Shown: positions 48,314-58,156 of the stretch, one piece after another
How positions within the stretch are numbered: the stretch's first letter is position 1
Layout: every line of letters begins with the position of its first letter
Source of the DNA: Dacryopinax spathularia
Lineage: Eukaryota > Basidiomycota > Dacrymycetes > Dacrymycetales > Dacrymycetaceae
Length of the DNA: 64,000 nt
Assembly: GCA_037974965.1 (NCBI GenBank)
Contig: JBBPFI010000001.1
Location: forward strand, 2,604,001-2,668,000
Direction of reading: 5' to 3'
Translations under genes and position numbers: made by a program
Notes under the pieces: model-generated
The model's input: the letters and a program-made list of their open reading frames with translations, nothing else
Database searches by the model: none
Told to the model about the DNA's origin: nothing

Positions 48314-49029
48314 ATGGTTGTGCGTTATAGCGCCTTATTATGAAGCTGGAGATAAGTTGCTGACTACCTCCAAAGCGCCTTCAACTATCCATCAAGGCGG
48401 ATCTTGAGAATGTCACGGACCTCGTACCGTCTGAAGCTGAAGGGCCGTTTGAATACCATTTCCAGGTGAGCTGAACGCGATGCCGATAAAAAAGATATCA
48501 TCTGATATTGTGGCAGGTGAAATGCAGCAGCTGTAATGAAGTACATCCTAATTTCGTGACCGTGAACATGCATGTACGTCCCCCTCCCCTCCTACCCCAC
48601 ATGCCGGTTCTGACGGGCGACCCCAGGAAGAACACGACCTCTCCGGCTCCCGCGGCAGTGCCCACTTCGTCTGGTCCTGCAAGTTCTGCAAACGCGAGTC
48701 CTCCGCCAAATTCGACCCCGGCGCAAAACCCCGCCCATACACAGCGGACGACTCGGGCCAGTTCGCCCCGCTCATCGCGCTCGATTGTCGTGGGCTCGAG
48801 TTTGTCGGGTTCAGCCCGCAGGGGAGCTGGGAATGTAAGGGCACTGAGAGCGGGACGAAGTTTGGAGAGATCGAGCTGGGCGAAGGGGAGTGGACGGACT
48901 ACGATGAGAAGGTGCGCCCTATTACCTCTCGATCGGTAACACCGGGAACAATAGCCTGACATGATGGGGTAGGCAAAGCAGTCGGTCAGCATTATGGAAT
49001 TCGAGAGCAAGTGGGCGAGGGCGCAATGA
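48314..49029 (+). CDS. CXXC zinc-binding protein (DUF866 / C1orf123 family)
   Basis: Exons 48314-48319, 48376-48465, 48517-48573, 48627-48911 and 48973-49029 total 495 nt, 164 residues, the usual size of the family. The start MVRLQLSIKADLENVTDLVP fits the conserved N-terminus, although only Met-Val lies in exon 1. The two zinc-binding pairs are CSSC and CKFC. LDCRGLEFVGFSPQGSWECK and the tail SIMEFESKW are further family marks. Human CZIB is a small zinc protein of unclear role that also binds heavy-metal-chaperone partners. The fold and zinc site are secure; the function is not. Confidence 0.92.
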
Positions 49030-49426
49030 TCCTGCTAACTGTGGTGATCCGCTATCGCGGATCGGATCTCCAGGAACGGGAGGCACTCCGCGCGGACAAG
49101 CGGACAACAGAAGCAATGTAACACCAGTCATTCCTGCATCTTCGGACTGCGCACCCACGCCTCCCAGGGCGGCGGATATCGTTCCGCCGAGGCGATCGTT
49201 CCGCGAAGTAAGCCGCGGCCCAGAATCGCAGAATCGCAGAAATCGCCTGCATCGTGCTGGCAGCTTCTGCCCCAAGCATCGCCGCTTCGCGCTCCGCAAC
49301 CGTCGCTTCTCTTCCCCACTTCTCGCCGAAGTTACTCCCGCAGGCACACTTCGTTCCACTTCCCGTTCGACCACGATCGTGTTTTCCAAAACCGACGCCG
49401 AAAGAAGTTTTCTGTCCTCGAGGCTC
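49030..49426. other. Intergenic, no gene seen
   Basis: A 397-bp spacer upstream of the first DUF952 gene. Frames reading in from upstream lack a start. Nothing recognised. Confidence 0.5.
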
Positions 49427-49852
49427 ATGGCCGCCGCCGTCGTTGCCAGTGGGAATGAGGCCCCGCCCGTTTATCTGTTCAAGATCCTTTCCCTCGACGA
49501 TTTCCCAGACCGCGTCGTTCCCTCCTCTGCTGCTGCGCTGAAGGATAGCCCGACGCTGCCAACGACGGCGCTCGATAAATCAGAGGGATTCATTCATATG
49601 TCTCGCGCGAGGCAGCTCGCCCTCCCCCTCTCGCGCTTCTTTTCCGATGTGGAGGAGATCGTGCTCCTCAGAGTGGTGTGGGAGGAAGTGAAGGACGACG
49701 TGAGGTGGGACAGGATCTCGAGTGGCGATGAGTATCCGCATTTGCTTAGGGAGTTGAGGGGAGAGGATTGTGATGAGGTGAAGGTTGTCAAGAGGGAGGG
49801 GAGGACGTGGGAGGAGACCATCGCGGCGGAGAAGGAGTGGGTATTGAGCTAG
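49427..49852 (+). CDS. DUF952 protein, copy A
   Basis: A single exon, 141 residues, starting MAAAVVASGNEAPPVYLFKI. The DUF952 core is clear: YLFKIL near residue 16, then DKSEGFIHMSRARQLALPLS, VLLRVVWEEVKDDVRWDR and YPHLLRELRGEDCDEVKVVK. The family is widespread in bacteria and fungi as a small glutathione-S-transferase-like or uncharacterised domain, and no activity is established. Two more copies lie within 4.5 kb. I chose this ATG because residues upstream of it are Arg-rich and unlike the family. Confidence 0.88.
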   Translation: MAAAVVASGNEAPPVYLFKILSLDDFPDRVVPSSAAALKDSPTLPTTALDKSEGFIHMSRARQLALPLSRFFSDVEEIVLLRVVWEEVKDDVRWDRISSGDEYPHLLRELRGEDCDEVKVVKREGRTWEETIAAEKEWVLS

Positions 49853-50180
49853 GGCAGTGCGGTGAGGGGATGGAGCCCAGCGATTGCATGGCCGATAGTC
49901 ATGTCTGCCAAGCGTGGTCCTTGTGTTCTTGATAGGCTGTGAACAACAAAGATGTGTCGGGGTAGCAGGAGATGGCATAGTGAGCATGAATTTGGGCGTA
50001 TGTGCATACAGTGTGTACCGTTGAAAAGTCTAGGGTATAAGCAATAAAGTGAAGGTCGGTCATAAAGCCGCCCGTTATGCAAACATAGTGGCATGTAGCC
50101 AAAGATAATCAGGGGACGGCCCCAATAAAGTGTAAGTTGCAGATTGAGATACTGTCTCGTGTCGACTTCCATATCAGGTT
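49853..50180. other. Convergent 3' flanks
   Basis: A 328-bp spacer between the convergent DUF952-A and secreted-lyase-like genes. No gene seen. Confidence 0.55.
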
Positions 50181-51035
50181 CTACTGATAAGAGGCGAAGT
50201 CTCCGACATAAGCGCTGTTGAGCCGTGTTAGCCGGGGCGAAAGAAATGGCACTTAAACGTCCTCACGTTGCGCCTGACGTAATGTCCTGCGTTGCACGAT
50301 AGATGCCGAACTTGACACTGCCCATCCATGTCAGGATACACTCGGTCTAGGCTCACTGTGTGCTCACTATGTGCCAGAGCCCATATAACCCGTGGCCACG
50401 TAATGGACGAGCGTGGTCGATCCGTCTTTGACTTCATAGTCGATCATCCCGTCTTGACCACTCCTCAACGTCATCTGGTGATGCGTCACTCGCCCTTCGT
50501 AGTTGCCTAATGGAACAGTGGGACCGCAAGGGTTGCAGTTCCTGGCATTGTCGTCGATCCGAACGGTGCCTTGTCTGGAATTGTATGTTAGCGTCGGCTA
50601 TATGAGGCACATGCATACTCACTGTGCATCTAGTGTTACAATTGGGCCGCCGTCCGCCGTGGAGAAGACTTGCATTAGGTGAAAGAAATGAGAGGTCGAA
50701 GTGGTTCCAGGGGCGAGGTAATGTTTCCACATATAGGTATGAGTTGAACCGTCGGCCTGAGCGGGGAAGTGCAGCTCGTCGCGCTGCCTGTTGCTCCAGC
50801 TGCCGGGTTCCAGATTAGCATTAGGGTCGGAGGATAGTGTCATGCCGAAACAGTCGCCGATGCCGGGGTTGTTGGAGCAGCCGTGGGTGAGCGTACCGCT
50901 TGCTTGCCATACCATGCCTTCTATCCGACCCATCTGGTAGCTTGATCCATCGTTGAGAGTCATCGTTGACGGTGCGGCGCGTGAAGCAGCCATCATGGAG
51001 AGGAGAACAAAAGACGAACAGGTGAACGAAAACAT
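50181..51035 (-). CDS. Secreted jelly-roll lyase-like protein, copy 1
   Basis: Four exons. A signal peptide (FSFTCSSFVLLSMMAASRAA) is followed by DGSSYQMGRIEGMVWQASG, RDELHFPAQADGSTHTYMWK and SHFFHLMQVFS. The second exon has a cysteine motif, NCNPCGPT. The third gives YVKFGIYRATQDITSGAT and the last AYVGDFASYQ with TAG at 50181. The E/H/Q pattern and the KFG-x-YR strand match concanavalin-A-like polysaccharide lyases (PL7/14/20 types), so it may cut or bind uronic-acid polymers outside the cell; the family assignment is inference. The three introns lie at the same codon phases as in copy 2 at 56087. TATATAAT at 51124-51131 is a likely TATA box. Confidence 0.75.
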
Positions 51036-52500
51036 GACGAACGAAGACGAAGATGATTAGGGCGAGTGTACTGTAGTGTTTGAGTGCTGGTTGATACTTC
51101 GATTGACGGCGAGCATCGACCCCATTATATACCTCCAATGCCAGGTAGGGGATATCCAGCGATGCACATCCAGCTAATGCTGGTTCGGGCAGCTGCCTTG
51201 CCCGCGCCTCGGGATATGGGTCGGAAGAGGCTGCAGGGGATTGGATGAGCCGCGACGACCACGGAAAGCTGCTCCCGGCACGGGCTCGGCAGACAGAGCA
51301 GGCAGGGCCTAAGAAGGACGATGACGAGTGCGGGGACGCGGCAGCCAGCATGAATCCAAGCGGGCAGGAAGGAAGACGGCCATGTGCATCCGCAGTCAGG
51401 GGCGCATAGCAACAAGAAGACCTGGAGGAAGTTACTGCATCTTCAGGGCAGTTCGAGTAGGCGACATCTCCGGCGATGCGAGATCGTGCTCCATTGCGGA
51501 AGCGTCGTATCCGGACCAGGGCCACAGCTGCCTAGATTCAGAGCATTGCTTGCAGATGTTCCGCAGCAGGGAACCGCTCTGCCTCGCCTTCTTCAGAGAC
51601 TCGTAGCCCAGCCACCTATGATACCCTTGAAGAGCATTGATGAACCGGAGAGTGTCGTACTTCAACTATAGGTCTGCATATACGTGCGTCGGATATCGTG
51701 ACAAGACCTCAATCGGAAGGCTAGATGCGAGCGCCGCCGGTTTGACAGTTGTCCGCCCAAGACAATGGTACCATCCGTCCAAACGAGCAGTTTACGACCA
51801 GCCGAGACACAAACAAGGAATATCCGAGTCGCGTTTCCAATATTCCCATCAATGTGTCTCCACTGGATAGTCAAGAGTGAATATAGGCTAGACAGAGCGA
51901 TTCGGAGCAACTTTCCATCGAAGAAACGTCAGTCAAGTATTGCGTCCGACATACAATAGACAATGTTGGTGATGGTAACGGTGATGGTGATGGTGATGGT
52001 GATGGGAATGTGGAGACGCCCCTTTTTCTTTCCGGCAGATACGAGACACGGGCGTAATTGGCTGTGATTGACCCGCTTCCGAGCCCCATAAATGAGTTGC
52101 CCACAATCTTGATCGGACGGCCGTGACCCAAATGTCAATCGAAAATCACGTAAGAAGCCCCTCAGATTTCCCCGCTGCATCAATGGCGCAGCGATTGACA
52201 AGGGACGGGTACGTAAGGAGCAAGACATCGGTCCCCTTGCGACTACGGTCGACATTGAAATTCTATTCAGCATAGTGTGTTGTGGAGACAAGATTCGCAG
52301 TGCGTAGGTATACGTAGACAGGGGACAAAGTTGAAATACATCAGGGGTTTGGAAGAGTGTGTTGGAACCATGAAGAAATTGGCCATGAGCACGAATGGAC
52401 GAAACCGAATGAACATGCATCATTACCTCGTGTACGCGCCTGCTCCTAGCCTCCCTGACCACACGCTCCGTTTCTCCCACAACCATGGTATCAGACCCTC
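51036..52500. other. Long intergenic spacer
   Basis: About 1.5 kb with the promoter of the copy-1 secreted gene and the 3' flank of DUF952-B. A minus-strand frame at 51432-51665 reads a little like protein (SLLRNICKQCSES) but has no start or neighbours. A GGTGAT repeat lies within. Confidence 0.45.
51968..52006. repeat. GGTGAT-type microsatellite
   Basis: About six units of GGTGAT, with one GGTAAC variant, in intergenic DNA. Confidence 0.85.
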
Positions 52501-52905
52501 CTATACTCCGGGGTTGAGCCAGCCAGCATACAGCACAATCGCCTGTTCCCACGTCTGACCCGGTCTCCTCGTCAGAAGAACGTGGCTGTCGCACTCGTCA
52601 CCGCGCAGGTCGCGGCACAGATGTGGATGGAAGTCCCCATCGGGAGTCCGGTCCCATCGCGTGTTGTCCTGCACAGAATACATGGTGACTCGAACGACGA
52701 TGACTTGCAGCGCATCCGCATGCCACTGATTCAGCGGTATGAGGATTTGGCGCGACCTCCATAGGTGGATGAAGCCTTCATCTCGGTCGGGGTCGGTTCG
52801 GGGTATAATGGGAGGATAGGGGTTCGAGGGCAGGTTCATTGCCGGGAGGACACGATACAGCCAACGCGGCTTTCGCTCGCCGAGAAAGAGGTATGGGTCG
52901 GACAT
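52501..52905 (-). CDS. DUF952 protein, copy B
   Basis: A single exon, 134 residues, starting MSDPYLFLGERKPRWLYRVL. The DUF952 landmarks are WLYRVL, DRDEGFIHLWRSRQILIPLN, VIVVRVTMYSVQDNTRWDR and FHPHLCRDLRGDECDSHVLL, ending QTWEQAIVLYAGWL. The STA/SRA site after GFIH is WRS here rather than the usual S-x-A. It is closest in plan to copy A (both lack introns and share LRGDEC/LRGEDC). Function unknown. Confidence 0.86.
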   Translation of the reverse strand: MSDPYLFLGERKPRWLYRVLPAMNLPSNPYPPIIPRTDPDRDEGFIHLWRSRQILIPLNQWHADALQVIVVRVTMYSVQDNTRWDRTPDGDFHPHLCRDLRGDECDSHVLLTRRPGQTWEQAIVLYAGWLNPGV

Positions 52906-53394
52906 CTTGGCCGTACTAAGACCTTGCAGTTGGCTTGGGGCTTGAGGACGCTGAGGTTGGCGAGTGGGCCAGCTGGGCTGCTCGGCACTGTTAGCTCGGG
53001 CTTATCACTATAATGCAGCCTGTTCTTGCCGCCGGTAAGTCGACATCACACGCTGCATCCCTGCACAGGATATCTATGTGCAATGTTACTCCCGCTAATC
53101 CCCGTCGAGCTGCCCAAATGACCCATGATGACCACTGGCCCCCCCCTTGCTTTCCCGGTTCGGCCGTAACGCCGTAGAAACGGGGTGCTCAAGTTGGCCA
53201 GATGGACTTTCCCTCCATCCACCTTTGCTCTAGTGTCCAATGCTCTCCCTCGCTACTGCGGAGCCCTCACCGCACCCTCTGAAAGAATGGTGATTGACTA
53301 AGATTCTTCCGATTCCTGATACATGCTATATGCGGATGACCCGGGTTCCCCGTCCCTTGGCTGTCAGTGGTACCCTTTCACCTGGGATGCACCG
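52906..53394. other. Intergenic between DUF952-B and DUF952-C
   Basis: A 489-bp spacer serving as the upstream region of copy B and the 3' flank of copy C. Nothing recognised. Confidence 0.55.
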
Positions 53395-53862
53395 TTATTC
53401 GAGCCAACCTTCGGAGGCCGACGCCTCCAGCGCGGCCTCCCATCCCGAGCCTGAAGAACCGCTGTCTTCATGTGAGGAGCGCCGCAATGTCTTCCAGCTT
53501 GCAACGTCATTTGCCGTGAGGTCCCGATACAAATGAGGGAAAACTTCTCCGCTCTTGATGGTCTCCCTAATATGAGGCCACCGCCGCTTTATGAGCGCGA
53601 TTATTCTTAGGACGTACCAACAGAAGTCTTACCATTTGATGTCCGGCTTTACGATGGAGTAGTCGATCTTCAGAAGCGATACTTCCTCGGCGTCGGCGAA
53701 AAACCGCGACAGGGCACGGTGCAACTGAGAATGCACGGAGAGATGGATGAACCCGTCGTTTCGATCAAGCTCGGACAGTGGGAACACGTCAGGCAGCGGC
53801 GTGGACGGCGCCGTTGGAAGAATCTTGTAGATGTACGATGGTGCGGGAGTCGGCTCGGACAT
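53395..53862 (-). CDS. DUF952 protein, copy C
   Basis: Exon 1 is 53862-53633 and exon 2 is 53566-53395, joined by a 66-bp GTAAGA...TTAG intron; they code for 133 residues. The start is MSEPTPAPSYIYKILPTAPS. The core is YIYKIL, DRNDGFIHLSVHSQLHRALS, LLKIDYSIVKPDIKW|E and VFPHLYRDLTANDVASWKTL, then WEAALEASASEGWLE. It is the most typical family member of the three (GFIHLS) and the only one with an intron, so it may be the ancestral copy. Function unknown. Confidence 0.87.
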
Positions 53863-54551
53863 GGCGGTTGCAGAAGTCGGCGGTCGCAGGAGTACGCGTC
53901 TCAAGATCTGTCAAGGCCCGTTGGTGAAGATACGTTTTGGCATGAGCTGGCCACGGCCCCTGTACAAAGACACCTCTCTTCTGGCCGCCATATTCTCTAA
54001 TTTGCTCTGACCCTTCGCGGTTTTCAGAGCCAGGCACGGGTCCTCGCTGGTCCACGGAGACCCGAAAAGGAAATCGGTCAAACTACGCGCAAATGTCACA
54101 CGTAAACAGAAAGACAGCGCGCCTAGGGGTTGCAGGTGAAATGGCGTCATTACTAGCGTAGTCAAGTGAGGAAGCAGAATACATGTGCATGCGTGAGAGG
54201 TGATCATGTAGGAAACGTGCAAGTGTCGGATGTACGGTGCGGGTTTACATACAATGTTGCGTTGCGATGGGATGATTTATGCGAGCCGGTGGCTTCGGGC
54301 GTGCTGGAAAAGGCATATGCTGGTCCTGCGGAGCCGGCGAAGGTGCCGGGTCATGCCGGGTATCGGTGTACTCATTAAGGATGTAGGGTCGGCAACTGAC
54401 GCTCCAGAAGCCTCAGAAGCGAGCCTTCGTCGTAATGCCTTCTTGGCCTCTGTGCTGCAATGTGGAGGGGGCAACACCGAATGAATGGTCAAGCTCGATG
54501 CCCTGCGAGTCATAGACAAGATTGGTCAACAACAGATAGGACAGCCTCGGA
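53863..54551. other. Intergenic, no gene seen
   Basis: A 689-bp spacer between DUF952-C and the DinB-like gene, both on the minus strand. No credible ATG-initiated frame. Confidence 0.5.
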
Positions 54552-55214
54552 TCAAATGAGAGGGCCCACCATTTCTCCGGCTGCTATCAATCGGATCATG
54601 GACCAGTGGTGAATAGCATGCAATGCGGCGAACCACAGCTAATGCGGAGAAATGTCAGAAAATCCCCATGCCCGGAGAAAGCAGGCGAATAAATACGCAC
54701 TTCACGTCCTACAGTGGTCTGCATCACCTGCCTGAACGGTGTCACGGCCTCTAGCGTGATAGGCTCTTCCAATATGCCTTGCCCCTTTCCCTGCAACTCC
54801 CGCAGCTGCTTGATAGTTCCTTCCAGCGTACTTGCCGCAACCGCCCGCGATGTCTCCATCGGTACATTTCGAGATCTTATATCATAGTTGAGTTCGTACG
54901 GCTTCGGTCGCGATAGGCACTACATTCTGCATGAGCGGTCATTCTACACGAATGGCGCAAGCTTGGCGCACCGCAAGTAATAGATCGAAGTAATCCCGCG
55001 CATGTCGCAGATGCTTTCCTATCGTGGAGCCTGGTAGCATCTTGCTGCTAAACACCATTTGCTCGTCCTCCGTGAGCACGTTGTTCACCAGATCGACTCC
55101 TTGTTGCAATACTGCAATCGAGACGAAAACGATCTGGTCCAACGGCGTATCTTGCCCAAGGGCGACATCTTCTTGTGTTTGTGAAGACATGTGTGGTGGA
55201 CAGCTGCTTGACAT
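54552..55214 (-). CDS. DinB-like four-helix metalloprotein
   Basis: Exons 55214-54972, 54919-54701 and 54638-54552 sum to 549 nt, 182 residues. The start is MSSSCPPHMSSQTQEDVALG; a second Met at residue 9 is also possible. Family marks are QIVFVSIAVLQQGVDLVNNV, GKHLRHARDYFDLLL (first metal-binding His region) and, after the last intron, LWFAALHAIHHWSMIRLIAA (the paired His near the C-terminus). DinB/YfiT-fold proteins in bacteria are metal-dependent transferases or hydrolases that often use small thiols. The fungal members are uncharacterised. The histidine pattern supports an intact metal site. Confidence 0.8.
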
Positions 55215-56086
55215 GAAAGCGAGAGATGCTCTTTTATGCAATAAGTGTGCAAGTTCTCCAGGCGATAACCTGCAGGTCTCCGTTAGGCGATAGAAGGCCC
55301 GATTTGGACAAATTGCCTCCGCTCATCATCAGCTCGGAGTCCTCGGTCGAAGCGTGCGGTTGAACGAGCCCTGCTCATTGTCAAGCCCTTCAATCGAAGC
55401 GAACTGTCGACGAGTTTACCTAGACGACATTTCTTTTAGGTATCTCTTGTTCTTCGACGTATACTTCCTCGCCGACTTGAACCGACTGAGAGAATCGTCA
55501 CCTCGCCGCCCATCACCGATCCAAAGTGCCGGAGCGATATCTCCGACTGTTGACCTGCCAGTGCAGTCAGGCTCTCGGCCGAGATTGGTTGAACTTGCCT
55601 GGTCTACCTTTGCTTGCTTCGCGAATAAAACGCTTTCTCATTCTGACGATCAACCAATGCGTGACGAATCTGTTCTGCACGGTCTTCTACCACGCCTCAA
55701 CCAGCATCTGACGGCGGTTCCAAGTCCCGCGTCTCATGTCGCATATATCCCGCCCGTCTGAATGCTTCCATCACCCGCGCGCTCGGACATTGGGGCATGG
55801 TCCCCGACGCATGCTGCGACGTTTTGTTCTTCTAACGGCACATGCTCATGACTACCGTCGCTAAAGGCAAGCGATTCCGCCCTATTTATACTGGCCTTCT
55901 ACATGGGGAGTTTCGATCCGATCACAAGGATTGCCACATAGCCTTCGTCAGCTGGTCAGATGCAGATGCGACGTTCCACATCGACCTGGGTAGCTTCTCT
56001 TGCATAGAGCGGCTTCACCTTGCTCATATAATGGACGCAGTGGGATCGCAAAGGCCACAGTTAGCTCCCTCATCTACAACTAAACC
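55215..56086. promoter_or_regulatory. Divergent promoter region, DinB-like / secreted copy 2
   Basis: An 872-bp spacer between divergent genes. A TATAATGG word near 56026 and TTTATAC near 55886 lie upstream of the secreted gene. A frame across 55354-55761 starts at GTG and is not believed. Confidence 0.45.
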
Positions 56087-56972
56087 ATGCTACACGCTTT
56101 CCGGGCAACATCCTTGCTGCTCGCGCTTCTGGCCGCCGGAAGTCCAGCATCCGCAGTTACCGTTCTCGGTGATGGCACCTCCTACCAAATGGGCAAAGTA
56201 GAAGGAATGACCTGGCAAGCGTCTGGCGTCCTCACACAAGGCTGCACGAGCAGTGTATCGAAGATCAAGGACTGCTATCAGCTGACCCTGTCCTCGGACC
56301 CGAACGCGAACTTGGATCCTGGCAATTGGTCGCCCCGGCAGCAGAACGAGCTGCATTTTCCTCCCCAAGCTGATGGGTCGACCTGGAACTACGAATGGAA
56401 GCACTACCTGGCTCCCGGGACGGGGTCGACCACGCACTTCTTCCATCTGATGCAAGTGTTCTCGACCGTGGATGACGGGCCGCTCGTCACGCTCGACCCT
56501 ATGTAAGACTTCTCTCAAGTTCCCGCGAGCCGCTCTGGTGCTGAAGAAGGTTACCACAGCTCTGGTGCCGTTCGAATTACGGATTACGAAAGAGGCTGCA
56601 ACCCGTGTGGACCGACGTATAGTCCTCTCAGCAGCTGGGAAGGCCGGACGACACTGCACAAGATGACGATTACGAGCGGGTCGAACGGGTCTCTGAAGTA
56701 CGTTGTGACGGATGCGTCGACCGGGGCTGCACTTATAAGCTATTCCGTCTCCGGCTACATGGGAGGACAAACTTAGTATGTTTCAGCCAGCTGCACAGTC
56801 GAATGCGAGCGCTGACTACTTCCTCCTAGCATCAAGTTTGGAACATATCGAGCTACTCAAGATATAACCACGGGCGTGACGTGAGCACCCATCCGTTGCT
56901 TGTAGCCCAGTCCTTGCTGATACATGCCACAACAGCGCCTACGTCGGCGACTTCTCGTCTTCAGAGCAGTAG
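56087..56972 (+). CDS. Secreted jelly-roll lyase-like protein, copy 2
   Basis: Four exons, exon 1 being 56087-56502. The signal peptide is LHAFRATSLLLALLAAGSPA. Then come DGTSYQMGKVEGMTWQASG, QNELHFPPQADGSTWNYEWK and THFFHLMQVFS. The second exon gives ITDYERGCNPCGPTYSPLSS, the third YIKFGTYRATQDITTGVT, and the last AYVGDFSSSEQ. Intron positions and phases (phase 2 at all three sites) match copy 1, so the two are true paralogues. The best structural guess is an extracellular concanavalin-A-like polysaccharide lyase or glycan-binding protein; residues of an active site cannot be fixed from sequence alone. Confidence 0.75.
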
Positions 56973-58156
56973 TGTGTCGCCAGAACTCCTGCACCATTGT
57001 GACTGTGCCGGGAGACGAAGGTATTAATGAAGTATTGTTCAACAGCACGAATTGCCTTTGTATCCGGCGAGCGCGTCACATGGACGGTTGCTGAGGTGCT
57101 GAGCAAAGAGTCGGAAGGCACCCGGCTCGGCGGAAGAAATAAGGTTCAATGGGCAAGATATCGCCAGCGTGAGAATAATTGTCCGCTTGGCCTAATAATC
57201 CGCTCAAAAGGTGTTGTTCGTACTTCTACAACATACCACAAAAACATGAGCAGACAGCCCCAGTTGAGTGTGAGAGTGCGTAAACTCTTCAAAGCTCTTA
57301 TGCGAAAGAGCGAAAACAGCAGTGAATATTGGAAAGTTAGCTTCGGCCGGAGATCATGAAGCGACCGTCTAGTGGCTATGCAAGGGGTTCGGAATGTCAC
57401 AGAAGTAACCCGTTTTTCTCCTCGTCCTCCTCCGCTTTAGAAGCTTACGCTGTGGCGCCAATATTGCACTCAACCGAGCCTCTCATGTCGCCGCCACACA
57501 TATTTTGTACCAACCTTCTTGCATGGTTTTGCGGCAATATGTCTCAGAGGCTCGATTACCGCCCTACTGAGTTCTAGAAAGGAGACTCCCATGGGCAAAC
57601 ATACCGACAGTCGCCACAGCACGCGTCCCCTGCCTAGCCTTTGCTCGTGCTTGATTGTTGGGCCTGGCACGCGTTCTGGCCAGGAACCCAATTCCCTTTC
57701 CCCGACTTGTTGGAATGCTGCTGTATGGCCCAGTCGTCTGGACTGCCAGGTTCGCTTGGCTACTTCCCCCTATAGACGATTGGCGATGACTGGAACGTCG
57801 CCCTTCTTCCCTATTAGGGGAAAATGGAAGCATTGGAATGTTCAATCTGTTCGAGCTCCTTGGGCAGTCCTCCGCGAATTCACGCGTACGCGCCTGTCCT
57901 GTAGGCTTCAACCGCGTCCCCCGTCTTACAGCAGCAGGCTTTTTGCTTGCCCCTCTCTTATACCAGCTAGCCTCGTTCCAATCGGCGACTGAGCGACCTT
58001 CGTGCCTGGTTGGTGTGGCCCCTTCCCAACCATTCACACCACTCTTCCCAACCGCAAGCGTGCGCCGGCCCCCGACCGCTTCACTCCTTCAGCGGACAGC
58101 TAGGGAAGCTGCACTACTTTGGCACGACAAGACTGGCCGAGCAAGAGTAACCCAAG
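56973..58156. other. Long intergenic spacer
   Basis: About 1.2 kb. A 133-codon ATG frame from 57591 to 57992 (MGKHTDSRHSTRPLPSLCSC) has a Cys/Arg/Ser-rich make-up and an equally long frame opposite it, so it is not called. Nothing else recognised. Confidence 0.5.

Noticed and set aside
55354-55761. 135-codon frame upstream of the second secreted gene
   Set aside because: It begins at GTG, has no splice partners, and lies in the promoter side of a divergent pair.
57519-57992. 157-codon plus-strand frame in a spacer
   Set aside because: It begins at TTG; the inner ATG version is Cys/Arg/Ser-rich and faces an equally long antisense frame, a mark of chance openness.
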